From Haematobia irritans (Eukaryota; Arthropoda; Insecta; Diptera; Muscidae): 64,000 nt of DNA. How positions within the stretch are numbered: the stretch's first letter is position 1; each line of letters begins with the position of its first letter. The notes below the pieces were generated by a model. The model was not told the origin of the DNA and ran no database searches. It worked only from the letters and a program-made list of their open reading frames with translations. The stretch lies in contig NC_134397.1 of the NCBI RefSeq assembly GCF_050003625.1, positions 195,011,063-195,075,062 of the forward strand, given 5' to 3'. Made by a program: the position numbers and the translations under genes. Below are positions 24,736 to 36,819 of the stretch, one piece after another.

Positions 24736-25972
24736 CCCAGCAAAAAAAATTGGAAGTTCTTCCACAGGCACAACTTTAAAAGCACTTCCACAAGACGCAC
24801 TCCCTGTGATGTTCTTTATTTTAACTACCCAGTAAGTTCTTTTAATTCAATTTTTTATAACTTGGTTTTTTCATACTTTTAATGGGTAATTTTAACCTTT
24901 TTTTGTTTCAAATAGGTTAAAAACAGAGTAAGAATTCATAGAATGTTAGAAATCATTTAAATTTTGTCGAATTTTTTGTAAATTTTTGAATTTTTGAAAA
25001 TATTTGAGGCCAAACGTTTCCGACAAGCGTTAAAATCCATTAAAAAATTATAAAAAATTATAAAAATTATTTATTTGACAAAATATCACAGAATTTTTTT
25101 AATTTACATCCAAAACATTGAATTCGGATCACACCTAAAGAAGTGATATAAATTCAGTGCAACGGCTATAGAAATGGAGGACTTCCGTCCTATGACAAGC
25201 CCATGTTAAATTCATCGCTTCTGCGTCAATTTTGCACCACTTCCGGATCCAAAAAGAACATTTTCATTACTTTTTTGGTGACGCTTTTTTTGCTGGGTAT
25301 GGATATATTGATGTATGGACTTGTAGTGGTTTTCCCAACTTAAGCTAAAGCAGCAAAAAAGCGTCGCCAAAAAAGTAGTGAAAATGTTCTTTTTGGATCC
25401 GGAAGTGGTGCAAAATTAGCGCAGAAGCAATGAATTTAATATGGGCTTTTTGGATCCGGAAGTGGTGCAAAATTAGCGCAGAAGCAATGAATTTAATATG
25501 GGCTTGTCATAGGAAGGATGTCCATCATTTCAGCAGCCGTTGCACTGCATTTACATCACTTCTTAAGGTGTGATTTGAATTCAGTGTTTTGGATGTGAAT
25601 TAAAAAATGTTGTAATATTTTGTCAAATATATAGTTTTTATAATTTTTTTATGATTTTTAACAAATTCTAACGATTTTCTGAAACGTTTGACCTCAAATA
25701 TTTTCAAAAATTCGATATTTTTCTAAATTGGATTTAGCATTTTTTTCGACAAAATTTTACTAATTTGTAGCATTTTATTATTTATTACTCTGTTTTTAAC
25801 CCATTTAAAAAAAGTTTAAATTATCCATTAAAAATATGAAAAAGCGAGTTATAAAAAATCGTATTAAAAGAACTTCATATGTAGTTGAAATAAAGAACAT
25901 CTTTGGAAGGACATTTTTGGAAGTACTTTTAAAGTTGTGGCTTTAGAAGAACTTCCATTTTTTCTTTTGCTG
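24736..25972. mobile_element. inverted pair of MITE-like elements (fold-back structure)
   Basis: Left arm 24736-25296 begins CCCAGCAAAAAAAATTGGAA and ends CGCTTTTTTTGCTGGG. Right arm 25349-25972 is its reverse complement, beginning GCAGCAAAAAAGCGTCGCC and ending GAACTTCCATTTTTTCTTTT and GCTG. The loop is about 52 bp. Because each arm has the CAGCAAAAAA signature at both of its own ends, this can be read as two complete elements facing each other or as one fold-back element. The right arm has a duplication of about 57 bp (GGATCCGGAAGTGGTGCAAA at 25396 and 25452). No coding capacity. Confidence 0.85.
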
Positions 25973-26639
25973 AGAAGGTTCACAAAACCACAATTAGATG
26001 TCTATGAAACTACCATACACATTAGTTTCAATTGACAGGTCGCTGGTTTTTTTAGAAGGGTTATATTATTTTTGATGATTATTTTAACATATATCCAAAA
26101 TATGGAAAGTGAAGCCCAAATATTTTCATCGGCCAATAGGTCTAGCACCAGTTCAGAATGGACTCAAACATGATATATTTATGTGTGGGAAATCTCGAAT
26201 AGCCTCATCTAAAGCATGGAGAGCAGCATGCGGACATTTCCCGACTTCAGATTGTGGAGGCAATTTCTTTTATTGATGGGTTTAAATAGATTTTTCAGCA
26301 ATATCAAATGGATAATTATATATCTGTCGTTATGACTAACTTTGGTTGTTCTGATATACAAAATTAAGTTCAAACTATGTTCTTATAAGCTCCATGAAAT
26401 ATACACTCAATTCCATAAAATAGAAATAAAATATCGCAATTGACTGAATAGTCTAAGTGAGCCTGAATCGAATCGGGCTCCCACTTTAACCTACCTAACC
26501 TAATTCCTTAATAATGTTCATTCGGAATATAACATATATTCCATAGTATATAGCATACTTTTAGGGTGACAAAAAATACTCCTTGCATTAAAAGATGTTA
26601 AATGACTTAGCTGGATATAAATAACGAAATGAATAGAAA
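25973..26639. other. intron-like DNA with a SINE tail fragment
   Basis: No gene is visible. At 26439-26502 a decayed 3' SINE end occurs on the plus strand (GACTGAATAGTCTAAGTGAG, CGGGCTCCCA, ACCTACCTAACCTAA). Confidence 0.6.
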
Positions 26640-27767
26640 CAAGTATATACGGCCGTAAGTTCGGCCAGGCCGAATCTTATGTACCCTCCACCATGGATTG
26701 CGTAGAAACTTCTACGAAAGACTGTCATCCACACATTTCAACTCACATGGTTGTTAAATATCATATACTACCACCACGTACCAAATTTTGCTTCTCCAAA
26801 AGCACCGGAGGTCAAATCTGGGGATCGGTTTATATGGGAGCTATATATTATTATGGACTGATAGGAACCAATTCCTGCATGGTTGTTGGACCGATATCGA
26901 CCAATTTTTGCATGGGTGTTTGAGGCCATATATTAACATCACGTACCAAATTTCAACTGAATCAGATGAATTTTGGTATTCCAAGAGGCTCCGGAGGTCA
27001 AATCTGGTGATCGGTTTATATGGGGGCTATATATAATTATGGACCGATATGGACCAATTTTTGCATGGTTGTTAGAGACCATATACTAACACCATGTACA
27101 AAATTTCAGCCGGATCGGAAGAAATTTGCTTCACTTAGAGGCTCCGCAAACCAAATCGGGGGATCGGTTTATATGGGGGCTATATATAATTATGGTCCGA
27201 TATTAACCAATTTTTGCGTGGTTATCAGAGACCATATACTAACATTATGTACCAAATTTCAACCGGATCGGATGAAATTTGTTTCTCTTAGAGGCTCTGC
27301 AAGCCAAATCGGGGGATCGGTTTATATGGGGGCTATATATAATTATGGACCGATGTGGACCACTTTTTGCATGGTTGTTAGAGACCATATACTAACACCA
27401 TGTACCAAATTTCAGCCGGATCGGATGAAATTTGCTTCTCTTAGAGGCCTCGCAAGCCAAATTTGGGGGTCCTCTTGTATGGGGGCTATACGTAAAAGTG
27501 GACCGATATGGCCCATTTGCAATACCATCCGACCTACATCAATAACAACTACTTGTGCCAAGTTTCAAGTCGATAGCTTGTTTCGTTCGGAAGTTAGCGT
27601 GATTTCAACAGACGGACGGACGGACGGACGGACATGTTCAGATCGACTCAGAATTTCACCACGACCCAGAATATATATACTTTATGGGGTCTTAGAGCAA
27701 TATTTCGATGTGTTACAAACGGAATGACAAAGTTAATATACCCCCCATCCTATGGTGGAGGGTATAA
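26640..27767 (-). mobile_element. Helentron-like non-autonomous element, family A
   Basis: Read on the minus strand it starts TTATACCCTCCACCATAGG, carries a CCGTCCGTCCGTCCGTCTG stretch, then tandem units of about 153 bp, an inverted copy of the start (CCATGGTGGAGGGTACATAA), the hairpin GATTCGGCCTGGCCGAACTT and the terminus CGGCCGTATATACTTG. A 5' sub-terminal repeat with its inverse just before a 3' hairpin and an internal minisatellite is the known layout of DINE-1/Helentron-derived elements. The plus strand is open for 235 codons (27020-27727), made of repeated 51-residue modules MGAIYNYGPIWTNFCMV; no known protein domain is recognised in it. Confidence 0.8.
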
Positions 27768-29131
27768 TTACAGTACATTCTTGTTTTTTTTTTTTTTTAT
27801 TTTATTTTACTCTTAACTAATCAAAGGAACATCTTAAAACCCAACTTTTCAAAATGTTGCCTACTTTAAGGTTTTAGAAATTTATTTTCTTTACCCACCA
27901 AATAGGCTACATCCAAACTATAGTAACTTTCTTCTTAATTAATTTCATTGATAATCCCAAAAGCCTGTAAACCAATATTTTCTCTTCTAACCCGAAAACC
28001 TAGACCACAATTGCCAATAAACATAAAAGCAAGAAAAAAAAACTTTCAAATGAATTGAAATTCAAATAACCAAAATTTAAGTAAACACGTGCCAAATTCT
28101 CCCAGAAAACAAAAAATACTGGACACGTAAATGTAGAAATATAAAACAAAGTCCAAAAGAGAATACGTAAATTTATTACTAATCATGATGAAAAACAATG
28201 GAAATACGAAATTTTTTTTATTAAACAAATTCAATTCCATAATATCTCTCTGTATAAGAGAAAACAGAATCTGCATTAGGGGGGAAAGTCATAAAAAAGG
28301 CAATTTTTTCGCCAACTCGCTTTTTATTTTCCATATTCTGTTTTTTTTTTTTTTGTTTAAAGCACGCACATCTATTAAATTTGGATTTGGGACATTTTTC
28401 ATAGGCCCGCTTTTCTAATTTCTGCCTTTTGAAAATTTACATTTTCGGTTGCACACAATAAAGATTATGCAAAAAAGGCACAAATTATGCCAAAATTCAA
28501 TAATGAATGAAGGATGAGAATGATGATGATTTCACATCCTTAGCGGATGTGAAATTGAAAATATCGCTGTCAACAATGGCATGGAATTTGTTGTTTAAAC
28601 TTTTAATTTCATGCTATTGATATGAAGAATTGGAAGGGGTTCTGTTAAATTGAAATTCCAATAGAATTAAAAATTGTAGAAAAATAAATCTATAAAGTTT
28701 TATATTTAATATATACGAGTAGTTTATTGAAAAAAATATTGATCCACTATGAATGCAACTTAAATTTTAGGATACAAAATTTGCACAATATTAAGAACAA
28801 ATTTCTTTAAAAAAAAATCTTTAAAAAAAGACAACTCAAATTGGATATAATTTTAAATGTATATATCCTAGATTTAAAGCTAGATAGCTCTCTAAAAATT
28901 TCTTCATTTCAAAGAAACATTATTGGTTCCAAATCAATACTAAAATCCTTAAGGGAAGGTCAAAATCTTTGAACAAGTTGTCTTTTTAAACTTTGATACC
29001 GTTTCTAATATTTTTTAATATTTTCTCAAGCCTAAAAGTAGGCAACATTTTATAAACATAAGCACACTAATTTTAAAAAGGTGGCACAAGCAATAGCACA
29101 CTTGTCTATACAGAAACTGAGTCTTTTTTTC
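27768..29131. other. intron-like unique DNA, no gene
   Basis: AT-rich with poly-A and poly-T tracts. GCCTAAAAGTAGGCAAC at about 29030 and GTTGCCTACTTTAAGG at 27854 are members of the window-wide GCATACTTTTAGG motif group. No exon signature found. Confidence 0.5.
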
Positions 29132-29400
29132 TACACATAAAAAAAAAATTCACGAAAATTTTTTCCAATTTACGTTTTTGAGTTTTAAAAAACATTCAAT
29201 TAAAAGTTTAAAGATTCAGCATATTTTTTAATTGAAACAAAAATCTATCACAAAAATTAATAGTATCAATTAATTTTTTAATTGACTTTCAATTATTTTT
29301 TTAATTGATACTATCATTTCTATTATTTAAGATATTTCAATATAAAATTTATTGGATCAATTAATTTCGTGATTGAATTAAGAAAAAAGTTTTGTGTGTA
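29132..29400 (+). mobile_element. AT-rich MITE-like element, complete copy
   Basis: Ends CACATAAAAAA and TTTTGTGTG are imperfect inverted repeats flanked by TA. The interior is built from AATTAA, TTAATTGA and CAATTAATTTCGTGATTGAA blocks. It matches 60007-60287. TA flanks fit a Tc1/mariner-mobilised MITE, which is an inference. Confidence 0.7.
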
Positions 29401-29449
29401 TGAAATTATGAAGTCACGTATTTTCATATATTTTCAATAATAAAACCCA

Positions 29450-31190
29450 AAAAAAATATTAAAACCCATTTATTCGATCTTAGAAATTAACAGTTCATGG
29501 GGAACCTGGTGTATCTAATGGAGAAAATTTCCTCTGCATATTTTCAGGCATCATAATTGTCCGCTTGATACCACTATGGCTTGAGAAAAAAGAAGTGCTA
29601 AAAATTATAAATATTTGACGCATTGGTTTAATATTATATTAAGCCACCGATATCGTAATTTTAAAGGAAAATGTACAAAAAAAAAAAATTATTAAAAAGT
29701 GGCAAAATATGGCAAAAAGGTGGCACAAAAGTGTAAGCATGGCATTTAATGATGCAAAAATGCCAAAGTTTAAAGTAATGTGGCACTAAAGTGACATCGC
29801 TGTAATACCGTCTTTTGTTGTTGGCCTCTTGAAAAGTATACTTTGCTGTTTATAATATTTTAAATAGTTTCTAAACCCTTAAAAGTAGGCAATATTTTCA
29901 ATATATTAGAAAGCAAAATCTTCAATAATAGTTGGCACACTAATTTTGGAAAGTTGGTGAAATTTTGAAGTCGAGTTTTTTTTCAAATTAGATCCATTTT
30001 ATTATCAATATTTAATCGAAAATCAATCCTTGAAATTAAAAATTCGTGTGGTAAACAGTTTTATCGACTACAGAATTTTTCTTGGCATATTTTTAGCCAT
30101 CATGATAATATTACTGTTTATGAAGGAGAAAAATTTTATATTAAGCCACCGATACAATCGTAATTTTAAAGAGAAAATTTATAAAAATAAGGAATTATTA
30201 AAAAGTGGCGCAGCATGGCAAAAAAGTGGCAAAAAAAATTCCGAAATGACAAATTTCCCATTAAAGTGGCACAGTTGTAAAGAATTACGCTACCTAAAGT
30301 ATACTTTGCTGTTTACAATATTTTTGTGGTGAAATTTTAAAGTGGATTTTTTTTTTTTTCAAATTAGATCCATTTTATTATCAATATTTAATCGAAAATC
30401 AATCCTTGAAATTAAAAATTCTTGGGATAAACAGGTTTATCGACTACAGAATTTTTTTTGGCATATTTTTAGGCATCATGATAATATTACTGTTTATGAA
30501 GGGAAAAATGGTAAAAATTATAAATTGTTGACGCATTATTTCCATTTGATATTAAGCCACCGATACATTCGTAATTTTAAAGAGAAAATTTATAAACACA
30601 AGGAATTATTAAAAAGTGGCGAAGCATGGCACAAAAGTGCCGAAGTTTAAAAAATGGCAAATTTCCCATTAAAGTGGCACAGCTGTAACACAGTATTTTG
30701 TTTTAGGCCCCTTAAAGAACTACGCTACCTAAAGTATACTTTGCTGTTTATAATATTTTTAATATTTTCTAAACCCTTAAAAATAGGCAATATTTTAAAA
30801 ATACTAGAAAGCAAAATCCTCAAAAAAAATTGGCACACTAATTTTGAAAAAGTGGTGAAATTTTGAAGTCGAAGTTTTTTTTTTCAAATTAGATCCAATT
30901 TGGTATCACTATTTAATCGAAAATCCATCCTTGAAATTAAAAAATGCGCGAGATAAACAGTTTTATCGACTACAGAAAAATTTCTTTGCATATTTTTAGG
31001 CATCATGATAATACTATGGTTTAAGAAGGAACAATTGCTCAAAATTATAAATATTTGACGCAAAGTTACAAAAAAAAAATAATTAATTAAAAAGTGGCGC
31101 AGCATGGCAAAAAAGTGGCACAAAAGTGCCGAAGTTTAAAAAAGTAATAAATTCCCCCACTAAAGTGGCACAGCTGTAACACAGTATTTT
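29450..31190 (+). repeat. four diverged tandem units rich in AAGTGGC
   Basis: Blocks start near 29460, 29985, 30355 and 30885 with TTAGATCCATTTTATTATCA and AATCGAAAATCAATCC. They continue through TTTTATCGACTACAG, GGCATATTTTTAG, CATCATGATAATA, AAGCCACCGATAC and AAAAAGTGGCGCAGCATGGC. The first block is the most diverged. The three short plus-strand open frames at 30030, 30342 and 30654 come from this repeat. Confidence 0.8.
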
Positions 31191-32400
31191 GTTTTAGACT
31201 CCTTGAAAAACTACGCTACCTAAAGTATACTTTGCTATTTCTAATATATTTTTCAATATTTTCTGAACACTTAAAAGTAGGCAACACTTTATAACTGTTA
31301 GAAAGAAATAAAAATTCTTTGTATTTTAAACATTTTCTAAGCCCTCAAAAATATGCAATACTTTTTTATAACAAAAAATCTTGTTTATCTCCAATACAAA
31401 GCAAATTGGACACGGATACATGACAAACAACTTCTTCGTCATAATGACACATATACATTTGGTATGAGAAAAAAATCAAGATTTTCTCTTTTAGGGATAT
31501 ATTATGTGGCCCAAAGACTTTAAATAAATTCCACATAAGTAGTATCATTTCATAAAGCTCCCACTAAAGCAAAATCATTGTTAGGCTTTACAAAATTTTC
31601 TGGATACATGAATACACTCGTCAAACGTTTCCGTTTAGAAAATAAATTGATGTGCGACGAATTAAATAAACCTTAACAAATGGCAATAGCAAAGAAGGCA
31701 CTCGATAAGATAGTCTAGATTTTGGCAGAGACACCGAGCCCACAGACATATATGAAGCCTTCAAATGATGACAATATGACAAAATCTCAGCAATAATAAA
31801 TGGACCCAATCGCTATTGAATCTGTCTGGCACAGGGACAAGAATGATGACAAAAATGTATGTATTCACAGTAAATGCTTCAGCAAAATAAACCATCTCAT
31901 ACTACCAATGGAAATTGTTATCAGCTTGGTTTGGAATATGTATTTTGAATATGTAATTGCATTAGCGAAACATATTGGGATTGGGATATATGTTTTTTTT
32001 CTCTTAGTATATTGTCATTGAATATGGATATTATGAGAACAAGAGTTTTTATGAGCACACTGCCAAAGATTAAAAGAAAATTGAGTTTTCTTTTAGGGAT
32101 ATTAAAATCATAAGATTAAAATCATAAAATTTGTAAAGCATACTTTGAGGAGGAACACATATCTTTAAACGAGTAATAATTTGTTTTCTTCTCAGTTTAA
32201 AATACATTTTCTTTATATTGTTAATATCTATTGCTTATGGGCTATGAACAGTAATAAATTTTTGCAACTATTAACTTTTTGAAATAATTCGGCGCCTGAA
32301 AATATTCTAACATATCTCATGAAATTTTTAGATATAGGCAAACAGATTTACAGGGATGAGCCCAGTTATTTATCAAGATCTTTGGTAATACATAACACAG
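31191..32400. other. intron-like DNA, no gene
   Basis: Unique-looking AT-rich sequence with several GCATAC/TTTTAGG-like motifs (31274, 31342 on the minus strand; 32136 on the plus). Open frames of about 60-73 codons lack splice or domain support. Confidence 0.5.
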
Positions 32401-32439
32401 TGGCCCTCACTTCTGAGTCAAGAAAATGATGGGAAACGT

Positions 32440-33111
32440 CATTACCAAACCTACGCTATTTAAATCGAATCACAACATTTTGCAGCATACTCTAGAGCGT
32501 CTATAAATAATGGAATTGAAAATCCTAGAATTGAATTTCAATCAATATTTCTAAATAAATTACAAAAATATTACAATTTGCTCTTAGGTTATCAAATATT
32601 AGGTAAGTAGGTGAGGTGAAAGTTCGATAACTAAGAACATTGGTGCAGCACCCAATATTAAAAAAAAAATTATAAAATTTTGCAAAAAAATTTTATAGCA
32701 ATAACATTTTGGCAAAGTTTTCTATAGAAATAAAATTTTGAAAGAATTTTCTATAGAAATAAAATTTTTGCAAAATTTTCTATAGAAATAAAATTTTTAC
32801 CAAATATTCTATAGAAATAAAATTTTGACATAATTTTCTATAGAAATAAAATTTTGGAAACATTTCATTTCATTACCAATCATTACTAAACCTAAGCTAT
32901 ATAAATCGAATCACAAAATTTTGAAGCATACTCTAGAGCGTCTATAAATAATGGAACTGAAAATCCTAGAATTGATTTTCAATCAATATTTCTAAATAAA
33001 TTTGAAAATACTACGATTTGCTCTTAGGTTAATCATCCCAGCAAATATTAGGTAAGTACGTGAGGTAAAATTCTGATTACCAAGAACATTGGTGCAGTAC
33101 CCAATACTAAA
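32440..33111 (+). repeat. two-copy duplication of about 440 bp enclosing a short 29-bp array
   Basis: GCATACTCTAGAGCGTCTAT occurs at about 32486 and 32926, with ATAAATAATGGAA, ATCCTAGAATTGA, GATTTGCTCTTAGGTTA (AATTTGC in copy 1), AAGAACATTGGTGCAG and CACCCAATA or TACCCAATA in both. A run of 29-bp units (32672-32872) follows the first copy and the array at 33112 follows the second, so the duplicated unit included the array start. Confidence 0.85.
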
Positions 33112-34905
33112 AAAAAAAATAATAATAAAATTTTGGAAAAATTTTTTATAGAAATAAAATTTTGGCACATTTTCTATAGAAATAAAATTTTTACAAAATT
33201 TTCTATCGAAATAAAATTTTTATAAAATTTTCGATAGAAATAAAATTTTTACAAAATTATCGATAGAAATAAAATTCATACACAAAATTTTCTATAGAAA
33301 TAAAAATTTGGAAGAATTTTCTATAGAAATAAAATTTTGACAAAATTTTCTATAGAAATAAAATTTTGACAAAATTTTCTATAGAAATAAAATTTTGACA
33401 AAATTTACTATAGAAATAAAATGTTGACAAAATTTTCTATAGAAATATAATTTTGACAATATTTTCTATAAAACTAAAATTTTGGCAACATTTTTTATAG
33501 AAATAAAATTTGACAACATTTTCTATGGAAATAAAATTTTGACAAAATTTTTATAAAAATAAAATTTTGAGAAAATTTTCTATAAAAATAAAATTTTGAG
33601 AAAATTTTCTATAGAAATAAAATTTTGATAAAATTTTCCATAGAAATAAAATTTTGACAAAATTTTTAATAGAAATAAAATTTTGACAAACTTTTCTATG
33701 GAAATAAAATTTTGACAAAATTTTCTATAGAAATATAACTTTGACAATATTTTCTATAAAACTAAAAGTTTGACAAAATTTTATATAGAAATAAAATTTG
33801 ACAAAATTTTCTATGGAAATAAAATTTTGACAAAATTTTTATAAAAATAAAATTTTGAGAAAATTTTCTATAAAAATAAAATTTTGAGAAAATTTTCTAT
33901 GGAAATAAAATTTTGATAAAATTTTCCATAGAAATAAAATTTTGACAAAATTGTATATAAAAATAAAATTTGACAAAATTTTCTATAGAAATAAAATGTT
34001 GACAAAATTTTCTATAGAAATAAAATTTTGACAAAATTGTCTATGGAAGTAAAATTTTGACAAAATTTTTATATAAATAAAAATTTGAGAAAATTTTCTA
34101 TAAAAATAAAATTTTGAGAAAATTTTCTATAGAAATAAAATTTTGATAAAATTTTCCATAGAAATACAATTTTGACAAAATTTTTAATAGAAATAAAATT
34201 TTGACAAACTTTTCTATGGAAATAATATTTTGACAAAATTTTCTATAGAAATATAATTTTGACAATATTTTCTATAAAACTAACATTTTGACAAAATTTT
34301 ATATAGAAATAAAATTTGACAAAATTTTCTATGGAAATAAAATTTTGACAAAATATTTATAAAAATAAAATTTTGAGAAAATTTTCTATAAAAATAAAAT
34401 TTTGATAAAATTTTCCATAGAAATAAAATTTTGACAAAATTTTTATAGAAATAAAATTTTGACAAAATTTTCTATGGAAATAAAATTTTGACAAAATCTT
34501 CTATGGAACTAAAATTTTGACAAAATTGTATATAAAAATAAAATTTGAAAAAATTTTCTATAGAAATAAAATGTTGACAAAATTTTCTATAGAAATAAAA
34601 TTTTGACAAAATTGTCTATGGAAGTAAAATTTTGACAAAATTTTTATATAAATAAAATTTTGAGAAAATTTTCTATAAAAATAAAATTTTGAGAAAATTT
34701 TCTATAGAAATACAATTTTGATAAAATTTTTCATAGAAATACAATTTTGACAAAATTTTTAATAGAAATAAAATTTTGACAAACTTTTCTATGGAAATAA
34801 AATTTTGACAAAATTTTCTATAGAAATAAAATGTTGACAAGTTTATCTATAGAAAAAATTTTGACATCATTTTCTATAGAAATAAAATTTTCTCACGAAC
34901 TAAAT
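33112..34905 (+). repeat. 29-bp AT-rich tandem array
   Basis: About 61 units with the core ACAAAATTTTCTATAGAAAT. A variant unit GACAATATTTTCTATAAAAC recurs near 33447, 33735 and 34260, giving higher-order spacings close to 10 and 18 units. It ends 470 bp from the sima exon and lies downstream of it in the sense of transcription. Confidence 0.94.
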
Positions 34906-35379
34906 TTTTATAATTTAGCTCTTGGTAATGCTGTAGGGAAGTATATTCCTCTAGGACAAGCCCTTGCCAAAGTAAAAGTAATTGCTTTCCAATATTGAAC
35001 TACGTTACATTTAAGATTTTTTAGTAATGAGAATTTTATCTGGGAAAAATTGAGTTTCATAATAATCATAATCAAATACTATTCTTCATAAATAAGCAGA
35101 ATCTTATAAATAATTAAAATCTAAAGCATATTTTTAGGAGTCCCTAAATAATTCTCTTATAAGTAAATACAATAAATTTCTTTATATGGTTATAATGAAC
35201 AAATTTCTTAGTTGTTTTCTGCTAATTTTAAAAAAATTTATAACGGGTATCCAAAAAATTTTGTTTTTCCCCTAAAACAACTCATTAACACTTTCAATCT
35301 TATAAAAATTTAGTACATACGATACACACATAATTTAGGTTAGTAATGCAAAAAAGTAATGGCAACAAGATGAACTTAC
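34906..35379 (-). other. intron flank 3' of the sima exon
   Basis: In sima sense this begins with the donor GTAAGTTCATC directly after the exon. No further exon is seen. One AAGCATATTTTTAGGAGT motif is at 35128. Confidence 0.7.
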
Positions 35380-35521
35380 CTAATGACATAATTAACACAA
35401 ACCACACTTTGTGGTTTCAATTTGTCATAGACAATGGTGGCCTGTGTGACAATCCAACAATAGCCACCATATTTGCCCAGGAAACGATAGCGGCATGTTT
35501 CACCCTGGCCTTTGGATAAAA
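35380..35521 (-). CDS. sima: sima internal exon: PAS-B domain of HIF-1alpha-like bHLH-PAS factor
   Basis: The minus strand shows a pyrimidine-rich acceptor (TTTCTATCTCTTTTAG), 142 nt of open frame, then the donor GTAAGTTCA. Entry leaves 2 nt of a split codon and exit leaves AG of another, enclosing 46 complete codons. Translated segments include LSKGQGETCRYRFLGKYGGY, WIVTQATIVYDKLKP and QSVVCVNYVI. KGQ, YR, GGY-W, TQAT and VCVNYV are hallmarks of the second PAS domain of HIF-alpha proteins, and the match to Drosophila Similar as I remember it is nearly complete. Similar is the oxygen-regulated alpha subunit that pairs with Tango (ARNT) and binds hypoxia response elements; PAS-B contributes to the heterodimer interface. 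GC content is clearly higher than in the surroundings. The bHLH, PAS-A, oxygen-dependent degradation and activation regions are not in this window, so both flanking introns exceed 28 kb here. Exon identity is seen; gene assignment is from family knowledge. Confidence 0.9.
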
Positions 35522-36780
35522 CTAAAAGAGATAGAAATATTAAAAAAAAAAATAGTATTGAATTAAAAACAATATATTATAAAAATATTGTATTTTACAT
35601 CAATTGTAATAACCTTTGTGGTATACAAAATAAAGAAAATAAAAAATTATTTTTATTATTTTATCTTAAGCCCATATTAAATTCTTTCCTTTATTATATA
35701 TACAACAAAGATTATGAGAATTGATGTATGAAATTGGAAAAATTTAATTTATTTAAGATAAAGGAAAGAATTTAATATGGTCTTATGGTGCTAGAGTATA
35801 ATTGATAAAAATAAATAAAATAAAATATAAGGGGTTTTCTTTTTTTTCATTAGACCTCTCCTATTAATTAAATTTTTATTAGATAAATAAAAAAAAAAAT
35901 TTAAGCTGACCTTAAATTTCTCATCCCCAGCCCAAAACAAAAAAATACACCATCCCTTCTTGTAGTATATGCCCATCAAATATTATTTGAATTCTTAATT
36001 TTCCTACAGGAAAGAAGAACAACGCTAAAACCACGTGTAAAGCATATTAAAATCTTGAACACATTTGGCTAAGCTATATTCCCCAAAAACAAAATTAGTG
36101 GGTGTTATTGATGTAATAACGCCAATTCAAACCAGAAGAACACCTCCATGTATACTCCATCCAAATAAGCTGAGGTTTATTTCCAAATGTAAATTATTTC
36201 CTGCGACAAGCACAACAATACAAGAAACACGGAAACTAATTGCACCCTCACGAGAATGAAAAAAATTTAGTGCCTAATTACAGGCAAATATAAAAACGCA
36301 GAGAATAAAGCCAATCGTATATCCTGAAAATGGGATGAGCGATATTAGAGTTGTGGCTGGAAGACTGAAAGGCACGTGTTATCCTCACGTTGAGTTTGAA
36401 TTTAATAAATTATATTTTTTTGGTGGTATTTTATTAAAAATTGCCACAGGTGAAGAAGTAATAATTTCACTAAAATGAAAAATATACCCTCAGATATTTT
36501 GGGGTAGGCAATGTGTATTCCAAAAAGCCATAAATTCTATAAATACCAATAAAAGTTCGCTTGTTCTGCTAAATTTAATTGCTGGAATTTTTAATCAAAA
36601 ATCTTGTGCGTATTGTTTGTAAATGTGTACATGTAAAGCATATAGGTGTGGGATGTTTAAAGTATACTTTTAGGCATTTCACACAAATAGGGAACTTTTG
36701 ATCCAATAAATTAATTTGAATTAATTAAATAAAAACACAAAAAAATATCTTTTAAAATGACGGCAATGAAATTTGTACAT
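35522..36780 (-). other. intron flank 5' of the sima exon
   Basis: AT-rich intron. The acceptor polypyrimidine tract is contiguous with the exon. A 62-codon minus frame (35791-35979) and a 64-codon plus frame (36065-36259) have no domain or splice support. TAAAGCATA motifs occur at 36041, 36636 and 36659. Confidence 0.6.
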
Positions 36781-36819
36781 GGACATTACGGCAGGTTACC
36801 GGCACGGTTACCACAGTTG

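Noticed and set aside
27020..27727. 235-codon open frame as a real host gene
   Set aside because: It is the 153-bp module of a Helentron-like element. I keep the shared open frame as a finding but do not call a protein gene.
36065..36259. 64-codon plus-strand frame near the sima exon
   Set aside because: Opposite strand to sima, no domain, no splice context; composition typical of intron.
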